In this document: piece by piece, positions 7,327 to 12,978 of the stretch
Layout: every line of letters starts with the position of its first letter
Position numbering within the stretch: the first letter of the stretch is position 1
Source of the DNA: Lysobacterales bacterium
GTDB lineage: Bacteria; Pseudomonadota; Gammaproteobacteria; Xanthomonadales; SZUA-36
Assembly (NCBI GenBank): GCA_029287515.1
Contig: JARFQZ010000194.1
Coordinates: 1-13,685 of the forward strand
Direction: 5' to 3'
Length of the DNA: 13,685 nucleotides
Made by a program: the position numbers and the translations under genes
The notes under the pieces: model-generated
Told to the model about the DNA's origin: nothing
Databases searched by the model: none
Seen by the model: the letters and a program-made list of their open reading frames with translations, nothing else

Positions 7327-8634
7327 TTATCCAGCCATCAGGGCCTCGACTTCTTCGGCCGAACGCGCCAGGCCGTCCGTCAGAATCCGGGGCTCATCCG
7401 GAGTGATGGCTATATTGTCCTCAATCCGGATTCCGATGCCGCGCCAGCATTCATCGACGCTTTGTTCTTCCGGCCCGATGTAAATTCCCGGTTCTATGGT
7501 CATGACCATTCCGGGTTCCAGTTCCCTGGAATGACCGTCAATGGTGTATTCCCCGACATCGTGAACGTCCAGGCCCAGCCAGTGCCCGGTGTTGTGGATG
7601 TAAAACTGTTTGTAGCCTTTTGATTCGAGGTGATCCTCCAGGCTCCCTTTGAGGATGCCAAGGTCGATCATCCCCTCCGTCGCGACGTGGATGGCCGCAT
7701 CGTGCACATCCTGCCATTGTTCGCCTGACCTGGCCTTGCCGATGGCCGCTGCCTGGGCTGCCAGCACGACATCGTAAAGCGCCCTTTGCTCTGATGAGAA
7801 TTTACCGTTGACCGGGAAAGTCCGGGTAATGTCCGATGCGTAGCCGTCGTATTCCGCCCCCGCGTCGATCAGCAGCAAGTCGCCGTCGTTCAAAACATCT
7901 TTGTTTGAAATATAGTGCAGAACGCAGGCATTGGCCCCCCCGCCCACGATCGGCAGGTAGGACGGTTCGCACTGGTGCCGCGTAAAGGTGTGCAGCAGGC
8001 TGGCGTGCACGTCGGCCTCGTTGAGCCCGGGCTCGCAGATTTGCATGGCGATTTCATGGGCCTCGATCGCGACCTTGGCCGAGCGCCTCATTGCGGACAG
8101 TTCTTCGCGGCTTTTGTAAACACGCATGTCATGCAGCATATGGTCCAGCGCATGGATTTCTTCGGGTGCATGAAAGGTCTTGCGCGCCTCACCCCTGAAC
8201 TCATTCAACCAGCCTATCAAGCGCTGATCGAACATCGGGTCACGGCCCAGATCGTAATAAATGCGTTCCATGTCCTGCAGCATCGCCCGCAGACGGGTTT
8301 CGGCTTCCTTGATTTCATAGGCCTCATCCATGCCGTATTCTGAGACGGCTGCCTCCAGGCCCACCATGCGGCCATCCCACATCTCGCGCTCAGGGTCCCG
8401 GTCGCGGCAGAACAGGATGCTCTTTCCGCCCTTTTCTTCCGGTAAAAGCACCAGCAGGGCGTCGTGCTCACGAAACCCCGTGAGATAGAGGAAATCGCTG
8501 TCCTGGCGATACGGGAAATACACATCGTTGTTTCGCAGCCTGGCCGGGGCCGCCTGCAGAATGATGATGGACTCTTCTCCAGCCATTCGCATCAGCTGCC
8601 GCCTGCGCCGGGCGTATTCTTTTTGCTTGATCAC
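7327..8634 (-). CDS. pepP: Xaa-Pro aminopeptidase (aminopeptidase P II)
   Basis: A 435-residue dinuclear-metal (usually manganese) peptidase that removes an N-terminal residue preceding proline. The N-terminal AMP_N domain (about 1-170) carries PYRQDSDFLYLTGF. The C-terminal pita-bread domain has all five metal ligands: Asp257 (LLIDAGAEYDG), Asp268 (YASDITR), His351 (HNTGHWLGLDVHD), Glu381 (TIEPGIYI) and Glu405 (GIRIEDN). These are within a few residues of the E. coli PepP numbering, and the length is about the same. Translation begins at GTG; this start fits homologues, where a few residues precede the YARRRRQLM segment, but the ribosome-binding site is weak. It follows ygfB by 22 bp and precedes ubiH by 11 bp in one operon. 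Confidence 0.95.
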   Translation of the reverse strand: MIKQKEYARRRRQLMRMAGEESIIILQAAPARLRNNDVYFPYRQDSDFLYLTGFREHDALLVLLPEEKGGKSILFCRDRDPEREMWDGRMVGLEAAVSEYGMDEAYEIKEAETRLRAMLQDMERIYYDLGRDPMFDQRLIGWLNEFRGEARKTFHAPEEIHALDHMLHDMRVYKSREELSAMRRSAKVAIEAHEIAMQICEPGLNEADVHASLLHTFTRHQCEPSYLPIVGGGANACVLHYISNKDVLNDGDLLLIDAGAEYDGYASDITRTFPVNGKFSSEQRALYDVVLAAQAAAIGKARSGEQWQDVHDAAIHVATEGMIDLGILKGSLEDHLESKGYKQFYIHNTGHWLGLDVHDVGEYTIDGHSRELEPGMVMTIEPGIYIGPEEQSVDECWRGIGIRIEDNIAITPDEPRILTDGLARSAEEVEALMAG

Positions 8635-8656
8635 GGGTTGATTAACCTGTTCTTTA

Positions 8657-9214
8657 TCAGTGAATGGCTTCGTGCAGCCCGGGACCGCGAAAATCCTCTC
8701 GCATCATCAGCACGACTACGCGAACGTACTCGACGATTTCGGCAAACGCGGTCTCGTCCTCTTCGTTTTCTTCCTGCCCGGAAGAAATTTCGGCGCGGCC
8801 AATTTGCTGCAGATCCTCGATGGCCTCTTTGGCCTCGTCAGACAAGACGTCGAGCTGCCCTCCGCTGGCCAGGCCCGCGACAAACCCGGAACACCACTGG
8901 GCCAGTGCTGTGGTCCGGGTTTCCAGGGACTCATCATCATCCGGCAACCAGAGCGTGAAACCGAATTCTTCGTCCTCCAACTGGCGCCGCGTGCTTTCAA
9001 AGGCTTCCTGCATCACGGCTTCCAGCGCAGAAGCCGGATTGACCAGCAATTGCATCGCGCCCAGGTGGCCCAGGAAATCACTGGCCGTGCCGCTGGATTC
9101 CCTGCAAAGCAATCCGCACAGCAGGCCATGGCTTTCAGCCAATTCCGCGGCATCGAGGTTGCCCTGGCTCAGGCGGAGTGTCCGCTCAAAATCGGGCAAA
9201 GAGGGTACTGTCAT
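8657..9214 (-). CDS. ygfB: UPF0149 family protein YgfB
   Basis: A 185-residue, acidic, mostly helical cytoplasmic protein of the YecA/YgfB (UPF0149) family. The family signature ESHGLLCGLLC is at 27-37, followed by WLPDDDESLETRT, QWCSGFVAGL (about 107-116) and the C-terminal EYVRVVVLMMRED. An acidic run (EENEEDE) lies at about 148-154. The family's general biochemistry is unclear. In Pseudomonas aeruginosa, YgfB represses the alpA antitermination pathway and so affects beta-lactam resistance; whether that applies here is unknown. It is the first gene of the leftward pepP-ubi-cysK operon, as in E. coli and Pseudomonas, with a GGAG ribosome-binding site. It diverges from the coiled-coil/zapA transcription unit. 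Confidence 0.92.
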   Translation of the reverse strand: MTVPSLPDFERTLRLSQGNLDAAELAESHGLLCGLLCRESSGTASDFLGHLGAMQLLVNPASALEAVMQEAFESTRRQLEDEEFGFTLWLPDDDESLETRTTALAQWCSGFVAGLASGGQLDVLSDEAKEAIEDLQQIGRAEISSGQEENEEDETAFAEIVEYVRVVVLMMREDFRGPGLHEAIH

Positions 9215-9260
9215 CCGGTGGCTCCAAAAATAGGAATATTACCACTCTTGAGGGAATTGA

Positions 9261-9289
9261 TTGACGCTTTTCGCCGCTCAATCTATAGT
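9261..9289 (+). promoter_or_regulatory. Sigma-70 promoter for the coiled-coil gene and zapA
   Basis: TTGACG at 9261-9266 and TATAGT at 9284-9289 are separated by the ideal 17 bp. The -10 box ends 7 nt before the ATG at 9297, so the start site should fall at or next to that ATG, giving a leaderless message. The in-frame TTG at 9261 is thus better read as a -35 element than as a start codon. Confidence 0.75.
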
Positions 9290-9296
9290 TGTGGCC

Positions 9297-9518
9297 ATGG
9301 ATTCACTGGAACAGGCAGGAAAAGATCTGGAGCGGCTGGAGCAGCAACTCAAAGCGCTGCTCGACCAATGCCGTAAACTTCGCGAGGAAAACCATTCCCT
9401 GCAAAATCGGCAGGAATCCCTGGTTGCCGAGCGAGCCTCTCTGGTTGCCAAAAACGAAGAGGCACGTACCAAAGTCGAAGCCATGATCAACCGGCTTAAA
9501 GCATTAGAACAATCCTAG
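9297..9518 (+). CDS. Short coiled-coil protein, TIGR02449 family (ZapB-like)
   Basis: A 73-residue protein that is almost entirely one coiled coil: heptads of Leu and charged residues run from LEQAGKDLERLEQQLKALL to VEAMINRLKALEQS, with no Pro or Trp. It matches the small TIGR02449 family found next to zapA in many Gammaproteobacteria. Size and coiled-coil nature recall ZapB, which bundles with ZapA at the division ring, and the zapA neighbour 9 bp downstream supports a division role, but this is inference. The ATG at 9297 was chosen because the 12 codons upstream overlap a consensus promoter and look unlike the rest of the protein. No Shine-Dalgarno is present, in keeping with a leaderless transcript. 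Confidence 0.82.
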   Translation: MDSLEQAGKDLERLEQQLKALLDQCRKLREENHSLQNRQESLVAERASLVAKNEEARTKVEAMINRLKALEQS

Positions 9519-9527
9519 GTTGCCAAC

Positions 9528-9824
9528 ATGAGCAATTCTCCTGAGCCCGTCTCAGTTATCATTCTCGACAAGAAATACCAATTCGCCTGCGATCCCGAAC
9601 AGCGCAACGATCTGGTCGAAGCGGCACGCCAGCTTGATGAAACGATGACCGAAATCAAGGACAGCGGCCGGCTGATGTCGCTGGAGCGCATCGCCCTGCA
9701 GGCCGCCCTCAATTTCAGCGCCGAACTCATGAAGCTGCGGGCCACTGAAAATTTCCGGCAGGAGAAGCTCGACAGCCGGATCAGAATTCTGGCCGACCAG
9801 ATCGATGATGCGCTGAAAAGTTGA
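9528..9824 (+). CDS. zapA: Cell division protein ZapA
   Basis: A 98-residue cytoplasmic protein that cross-links FtsZ filaments and stabilises the Z-ring. The N-terminal beta-hairpin region VSVIILDKKYQFACDPEQRNDLVEAARQLDE and the following helix (MSLERIALQAALNFSAELM) match ZapA. The C-terminal heptad helix ending IRILADQIDDAL is the tetramerising coiled coil. Length is typical. It lies 9 bp after the coiled-coil gene and is probably co-transcribed with it. Immediately downstream is the 6S RNA gene, the standard zapA-ssrS-ygfA order. Confidence 0.94.
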   Translation: MSNSPEPVSVIILDKKYQFACDPEQRNDLVEAARQLDETMTEIKDSGRLMSLERIALQAALNFSAELMKLRATENFRQEKLDSRIRILADQIDDALKS

Positions 9825-9830
9825 TCGCGC

Positions 9831-9836
9831 TATAAT
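9831..9836 (+). promoter_or_regulatory. -10 box of the 6S RNA promoter
   Basis: A perfect TATAAT lies 5-8 nt before the predicted 5' end of 6S RNA and just after the zapA stop codon. No good -35 hexamer is visible at 16-18 bp, so the promoter may depend on the strong -10 or be helped by an activator; read-through from zapA is also possible. Confidence 0.65.
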
Positions 9837-9841
9837 CATGG

Positions 9842-10026
9842 TGCCCCCTGTGGCGTTTGCCAGCGGGACCGTTAAATGCCTTGTCCCTACATTTTGACCA
9901 CGGGGTAGCCGATCTGAGTGCTGGTGTGCATGTTCGCTTTAAGCGAAAAGCCTGAAGCCTCGTAAGCCATCCCACCTGAACCTTTGGTTCAAGGTCACCG
10001 GGCCGTAGCGGCTTCATGGGGGGCTT
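9842..10026 (+). ncRNA. ssrS: 6S RNA, regulator of sigma-70 RNA polymerase
   Basis: 6S RNA mimics an open promoter and sequesters the housekeeping RNA polymerase holoenzyme in stationary phase. Location between zapA and ygfA is diagnostic. The conserved 3' arm is present: a hairpin of TGAACC (9977-9982), loop TTT, GGTTCA (9986-9991), then AAGG and a GGGCCGTAGCGGC stretch, which aligns with the same region of E. coli 6S. The ends close into a stem: 9843-9852 (GCCCCC then UGUG) pairs with 10015-10024, ten pairs including two G-U wobbles. A small internal hairpin is TTCGC/GCGAA (9933-9947). The length of about 185 nt is typical. Exact ends are inferred from the closing stem and the TATAAT upstream. 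Confidence 0.9.
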
Positions 10027-10054
10027 CTTTATACCCACTGTATTTTCCCGCCGT

Positions 10055-10657
10055 ATGAATATCGAACCCGACCAGAAAGCTCTGAAATCCAGGTTGCGCA
10101 GGGAAATACGTGATCGTCGCCGGCGCATCGATCACGCCATGAGGCGGCAATGGGACGATCAGATCAATCTCACTCTTCTGGAGCGTGCTTCGCAATCCCG
10201 CCCGGGTGTCGTAGCGGCCTTTCTGCCGTTTGACGGGGAGCCCGACCTGTCTCCCGCCCTGGCCGGGCTGGCCGGCCGGGGCGTCACGGTAGCTCTGCCC
10301 GTCATACAGGACTTGCCCGGTAAGTCAGCGATTACGTTTCACGCCTGGAACGCGAATATCCAGCTCCGGCACAACCGTTACGGAATTTCTGAGCCCGTCG
10401 GTTCCGTCCTCATCCCCGTCCCGGAAATTGACCTGGTGCTGGTCCCGCTGGTCGGCTGGGATACGAGTGGCGGCAGGCTGGGCATGGGTGCGAGTTTTTA
10501 TGACCGCTTGTTCCAACCCTTCGCCGGGCAGGACAAACCGGAGCGAGTGGGCGTGGCCTACGACCTGCAGAAAATAGACTCGGTCCCGTGTGATCCATGG
10601 GATGTTCTCCTGCATGGCATGCTGACGGAAAATGGCTGGTTTACCTTCGGGGGCTGA
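10055..10657 (+). CDS. ygfA: 5-formyltetrahydrofolate cyclo-ligase
   Basis: A 200-residue cytoplasmic enzyme that uses ATP to convert 5-formyl-THF to 5,10-methenyl-THF, returning stored folate to one-carbon metabolism. Family landmarks: basic N-terminal helix KSRLRREIRDRRR, AAFLPFDGEPD at about 54-64, RYGISEPVG at 108-116, DLVLVPLVGWD, the nucleotide-binding GGRLGMGASFYDR at 139-151, and TENGW near the end. The usual GGGYYDR appears as GASFYDR, a mild change. The start at 10055 is preferred over the in-frame ATG at 10016, because the earlier one lies inside the closing stem of 6S RNA. The 6S RNA-ygfA pair is commonly co-transcribed, and this gene lies about 28 nt after the RNA's end. Confidence 0.93.
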   Translation: MNIEPDQKALKSRLRREIRDRRRRIDHAMRRQWDDQINLTLLERASQSRPGVVAAFLPFDGEPDLSPALAGLAGRGVTVALPVIQDLPGKSAITFHAWNANIQLRHNRYGISEPVGSVLIPVPEIDLVLVPLVGWDTSGGRLGMGASFYDRLFQPFAGQDKPERVGVAYDLQKIDSVPCDPWDVLLHGMLTENGWFTFGG

Positions 10658-10704
10658 CGCGCGACAATGCCGGTAAGCAAATCGACCGAGGCGCCGCCCG
10701 AATA

Positions 10705-11166
10705 ATGAACTACTGGCTGATCAAAAGTGAACCCGATGCGTTCAGCATCGACGACCTGGAAAATGCCCCCGATAAAACGGAACACTGGGACGGTATCAGA
10801 AATTACCAGGCCCGCAATTTCATTCGGGACAGCATGGAAGTCGGCGACCTGGCCTTTTTCTATCACTCGAACTGTAAGCCCCCTGGAATCGTCGGAATCT
10901 GCGAAATCGTTTCAGGCGCCTACCCCGATCACACGGCTTTTGATCCCAATGAAAAGTACTTTGATCCCAAGAGCGACCCGGAAAATCCCCGCTGGCTGAT
11001 GGTCGATGTAAAGTTTTGCCGGAAAACAAAGAGGATGATCGACCTGGCCGAGATCAAGGAACATGCAGACCGGCTCGAGGGCTTTGCGCTGATCCGGCGC
11101 GGTAACCGCCTGTCCATCATGCCGGTCTCGAAAGAGCACTGGGACTACATTTTATCCCTGGAGTAA
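10705..11166 (+). CDS. EVE-domain protein (THYN1-like)
   Basis: A 153-residue protein that is one EVE domain, a PUA/YTH-related fold that binds modified bases in nucleic acids. The start MNYWLIKSEPDAFSIDDL is the classic beginning of the family, followed by HWDGIRNYQARNFIRD (about 32-47), a VGDLAFFYHSN strand, PPGIVGICEIV and the C-terminal ALIRRGNRLSIMPVSKEHWD. Bacterial EVE proteins are often stand-alone genes between ygfA and rpiA, or are linked to modification-dependent restriction. Here there is no nuclease partner and the setting is housekeeping, which suggests a role with modified RNA or DNA that cannot be specified. An open frame extends upstream to 10597 inside ygfA, but only the ATG at 10705 gives the family N-terminus. 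Rightward spacing to rpiA is 8 bp. Confidence 0.92.
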   Translation: MNYWLIKSEPDAFSIDDLENAPDKTEHWDGIRNYQARNFIRDSMEVGDLAFFYHSNCKPPGIVGICEIVSGAYPDHTAFDPNEKYFDPKSDPENPRWLMVDVKFCRKTKRMIDLAEIKEHADRLEGFALIRRGNRLSIMPVSKEHWDYILSLE

Positions 11167-11174
11167 CTGACCCA

Positions 11175-11843
11175 ATGACACCAACCGATCAGCAACTCGC
11201 CCAAAAGCAACAGGTAGCAGAAGCTGCAGTCCGGTTTGTCCGTTCCGACAGCATCCTGGGTGTTGGCACCGGCAGTACCGTCAATTGCTTTATCGAAGCC
11301 CTGGCTGCAAGCGGCAAAAGGATCGAAGCTGCCGTCTCGTCATCAGAAGCCTCGACGGCCCTGTTGCAATCCCACGGAATTGAAATCATGGACCTCAACC
11401 TGGCGGGCACCCTGGACCTGTACATCGACGGCGCGGACGAGTTCGACGGCTACCGTCGCCTGATCAAGGGTGGCGGCGGCGCATTGACCCGGGAGAAAAT
11501 CATCACCGCGGCCAGCAGGAAATTCGTCTGCATCGCAGATGAAAGCAAGAAGGTTGGAGTGCTCGGGCGCTTTCCCCTGCCCGTGGAAGTCATTCCGATG
11601 GCTCGCAGCTTCGTGGCCAGGCAACTGGTCGCCATGGGGGGGCAGCCGGAACTGCGCGACGGATTCGTCACCGACAACGGAAACGTGATCCTGGATGTCC
11701 ATAACATGGACCTGGTCGATCCGGTCAGTATCGAAAAGGAGCTGAATAACCTGCCTGGTGTGGTTACCAACGGGCTCTGGGCCTTGCGGCCGGCTGAGGT
11801 AGTGTTGATGGCAACCGCCTCAGGGGTCAGGGAGTTCGCCTAG
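11175..11843 (+). CDS. rpiA: Ribose-5-phosphate isomerase A
   Basis: A 222-residue cytosolic enzyme of the pentose phosphate pathway that interconverts ribose-5-phosphate and ribulose-5-phosphate. Phosphate-binding loop GVGTGSTV at 29-36, SSSEAS at 55-60, DGADE at 85-89 with catalytic Asp residues, and KGGGGALTREK at 98-108 with the catalytic lysine and Glu are all intact. The C-terminal GVVTNGLWAL is also typical. Length equals the usual 219-225. GGAG at the end of the EVE gene probably serves as its ribosome-binding site, so the two genes are likely co-transcribed. Its last 24 bp overlap the end of the cytochrome gene on the other strand. Confidence 0.96.
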   Translation: MTPTDQQLAQKQQVAEAAVRFVRSDSILGVGTGSTVNCFIEALAASGKRIEAAVSSSEASTALLQSHGIEIMDLNLAGTLDLYIDGADEFDGYRRLIKGGGGALTREKIITAASRKFVCIADESKKVGVLGRFPLPVEVIPMARSFVARQLVAMGGQPELRDGFVTDNGNVILDVHNMDLVDPVSIEKELNNLPGVVTNGLWALRPAEVVLMATASGVREFA

Positions 11844-12266
11844 ATCTCCGCCGCCTCTCGTTGCGGCAACTTCAGCGGGGCTGACTTCACCACCTGGGTT
11901 ACCCCAGGAATTCATGACGAATGTCAGGATTTTCGCTATCTCCTCGTCATTCAGATAAGACAGGCCAGGCATGACGGCGTTGTAATTTTCACCGTTAACC
12001 GCGATGGGGCCGCTGAGGCCGTTCAACACCACGCTGATTGCGGGGCCTGCTCCCTCCGCCAGGTAACTGGACCCTGTCAGCGGCGGAAAGGCTCCTGCCA
12101 GCCCCTGGCCATTGGCCTGGTGGCAGGCTGCGCAATGTGCCATATAAAGTTTTTCCCCACTCGCTGTGCGCTCTTCGTGCGACTTACCTGCCGTTTCTTC
12201 TTTTCGGCAGGCTGAAAGACAGATGACAAGTGCTAAAGCGAACAAAAGCACCGTGCTGAAATTCAT
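11820..12266 (-). CDS. Monohaem class I cytochrome c lipoprotein
   Basis: A 148-residue exported electron carrier. The N-terminus is a lipoprotein signal: hydrophobic stretch, then the lipobox LSAC with Cys20, followed by RKEE, so the mature protein should be lipid-anchored facing the periplasm. The haem site is CAACH at 45-49 and the likely axial methionine is Met99 in VMPGL. The segment LNDEEIAKILTFVMNSWGNPGGEVSPAEV is typical of small cytochromes c that feed periplasmic reductases or oxidases. It diverges from nsrR and shares an intergenic region with FNR-type boxes, so it is probably induced under low oxygen or nitric oxide and may donate electrons to a nitrite or NO reductase or a high-affinity oxidase; none is in view. 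GGGGAA precedes the ATG. Confidence 0.92.
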   Translation of the reverse strand: MNFSTVLLFALALVICLSACRKEETAGKSHEERTASGEKLYMAHCAACHQANGQGLAGAFPPLTGSSYLAEGAGPAISVVLNGLSGPIAVNGENYNAVMPGLSYLNDEEIAKILTFVMNSWGNPGGEVSPAEVAATRGGGDLGELPDP

Positions 12267-12302
12267 GCTGGCATTCCCCGACTGAGCGATACGGTTCCCC
12301 CA

Positions 12303-12344
12303 AGAATAGGTGCAAAATCATGCATCTATTGTGATCTGGATCAA
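12303..12344 (-). promoter_or_regulatory. FNR/ANR/DNR-type box and -10 of the cytochrome c gene
   Basis: GTGAT-CTGG-ATCAA at 12331-12344 matches the FNR-family consensus TTGAT-N4-ATCAA at 9 of 10 positions. On the minus strand a -10-like TATTCT covers 12308-12303. Exactly 22 bp lie between box and -10, the spacing of a class II activated promoter (box centre at -41.5, start near 12296). The leader to the ATG at 12266 would be about 30 nt. Confidence 0.65.
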
Positions 12345-12350
12345 GATGGC

Positions 12351-12391
12351 TTGATATGAATCAATAGCCTTCCGAACCGCAACTGTAAAAT
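12351..12391 (+). promoter_or_regulatory. Perfect FNR/ANR/DNR-type box and -10 of the nsrR gene
   Basis: TTGAT-ATGA-ATCAA at 12351-12364 is a perfect match to the FNR-family consensus. TAAAAT at 12386-12391 is a 5/6 match to the -10 element, 21 bp after the box. A start near 12398 would put the box centre about 41 bp upstream, as in class II FNR-dependent promoters. The box centre is 20 bp from that of the neighbouring box, two helical turns, so both dimers would lie on one face of the DNA. Confidence 0.65.
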
Positions 12392-12455
12392 TAAATGTAA
12401 ATCTGCGCATCAATAGTAAATGCAGGTTATCTATCGAAAGAAACGGTGTACAAAC

Positions 12456-12890
12456 ATGAAACTGACAAGATTCACCGACTACTCTCTTCGCGTTTTGATT
12501 TACCTCGGCCTGAAAGACAATGGGCGGGTCACAATTCGGGAAATTTCGGATGCTTACGGGATTTCCCGTAATCACCTGATGAAAGTCGTGAGCCTGCTCA
12601 CCCGAATGGACTATCTCGATGCCCGGCGTGGGCCAGGTGGCGGAATCGCCCTTGCGCGCCCACCTGCCGAAATCAACGTCGCCGATGTCGTGCGTGACAT
12701 GGAAGATGACCTTAACCTGGTCGAATGCTTCTGTGACGGTGGCACCTGCGTCATAAAGCCCATGTGTAAACTGAAAATCGCCCTTGATAAAGCCCTTAAC
12801 GCCTACCTGGAAACGCTTGAAAAATACACGCTGAGCGACTTGCTTGAGCCAAGGAACGAACTGACAAGGGTATTTGGCATGACTGCCTGA
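12456..12890 (+). CDS. nsrR: Rrf2-family nitric-oxide-sensing repressor, NsrR type
   Basis: A 144-residue winged-helix regulator. The N-terminal MKLTRFTDYSLRVLIYL, recognition region YGISRNHLMKVVSLL (about 34-48) and RRGPGGGIALARPP wing are those of NsrR and Rrf2 proteins. The iron-sulfur cluster cysteines are Cys91, Cys98 and Cys104, with an extra Cys93 (CFC...CVIKPMC). The RNH segment and the sequence from INVADVVRDME to YTLSDLL resemble E. coli NsrR more than IscR. NsrR senses NO through its cluster and derepresses NO-detoxifying genes. The ATG at 12456 is chosen over 12420 because it gives the family N-terminus. It is divergent from the cytochrome c gene and sits downstream of an FNR-type site, which suggests that oxygen- or NO-linked signals control it. 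An RsrR-like redox sensor is a less likely alternative. Confidence 0.88.
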   Translation: MKLTRFTDYSLRVLIYLGLKDNGRVTIREISDAYGISRNHLMKVVSLLTRMDYLDARRGPGGGIALARPPAEINVADVVRDMEDDLNLVECFCDGGTCVIKPMCKLKIALDKALNAYLETLEKYTLSDLLEPRNELTRVFGMTA

Positions 12891-12902
12891 TCAGGCCCCC
12901 CC

Positions 12903-12933
12903 AAAAAACAAAGAGCGCACAAGGCGCTCTTTG
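12903..12933 (-). terminator. Rho-independent terminator of the sortase-substrate operon
   Basis: A perfect 10-bp stem, CAAAGAGCGC (12909-12918) with GCGCTCTTTG (12924-12933), encloses a 5-nt loop. On the minus strand it is followed by six U residues (A-run at 12903-12908), so it ends leftward transcripts. In the rightward direction the hairpin follows nsrR closely but has no U-tract, so it would stop that transcript only weakly. Confidence 0.88.
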
Positions 12934-12978
12934 TCCATACAGTCGAATCGGTGCATCAAGCACCTTTAACTGCTTCTA

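Noticed and set aside
9261..9296. TTG start for the coiled-coil protein 12 codons upstream of the ATG
   Set aside because: The TTG belongs to a -35 hexamer with a properly spaced -10 downstream, so those codons would not be transcribed.
10016..10054. Upstream ATG giving a 13-residue longer YgfA
   Set aside because: It lies in the 3' strand of the 6S RNA closing stem, and the extra residues do not resemble the family N-terminus.
12403..12424. Imperfect inverted repeat CTGCGCAT...ATGCAG upstream of nsrR
   Set aside because: The arms differ by an inserted base and do not match an NsrR or IscR motif I know; too weak to call an operator.
12420..12455. ATG giving a 12-residue longer NsrR
   Set aside because: Rrf2 proteins begin with the MKLTxFTDY segment found at 12456; the extra residues are not family-like.
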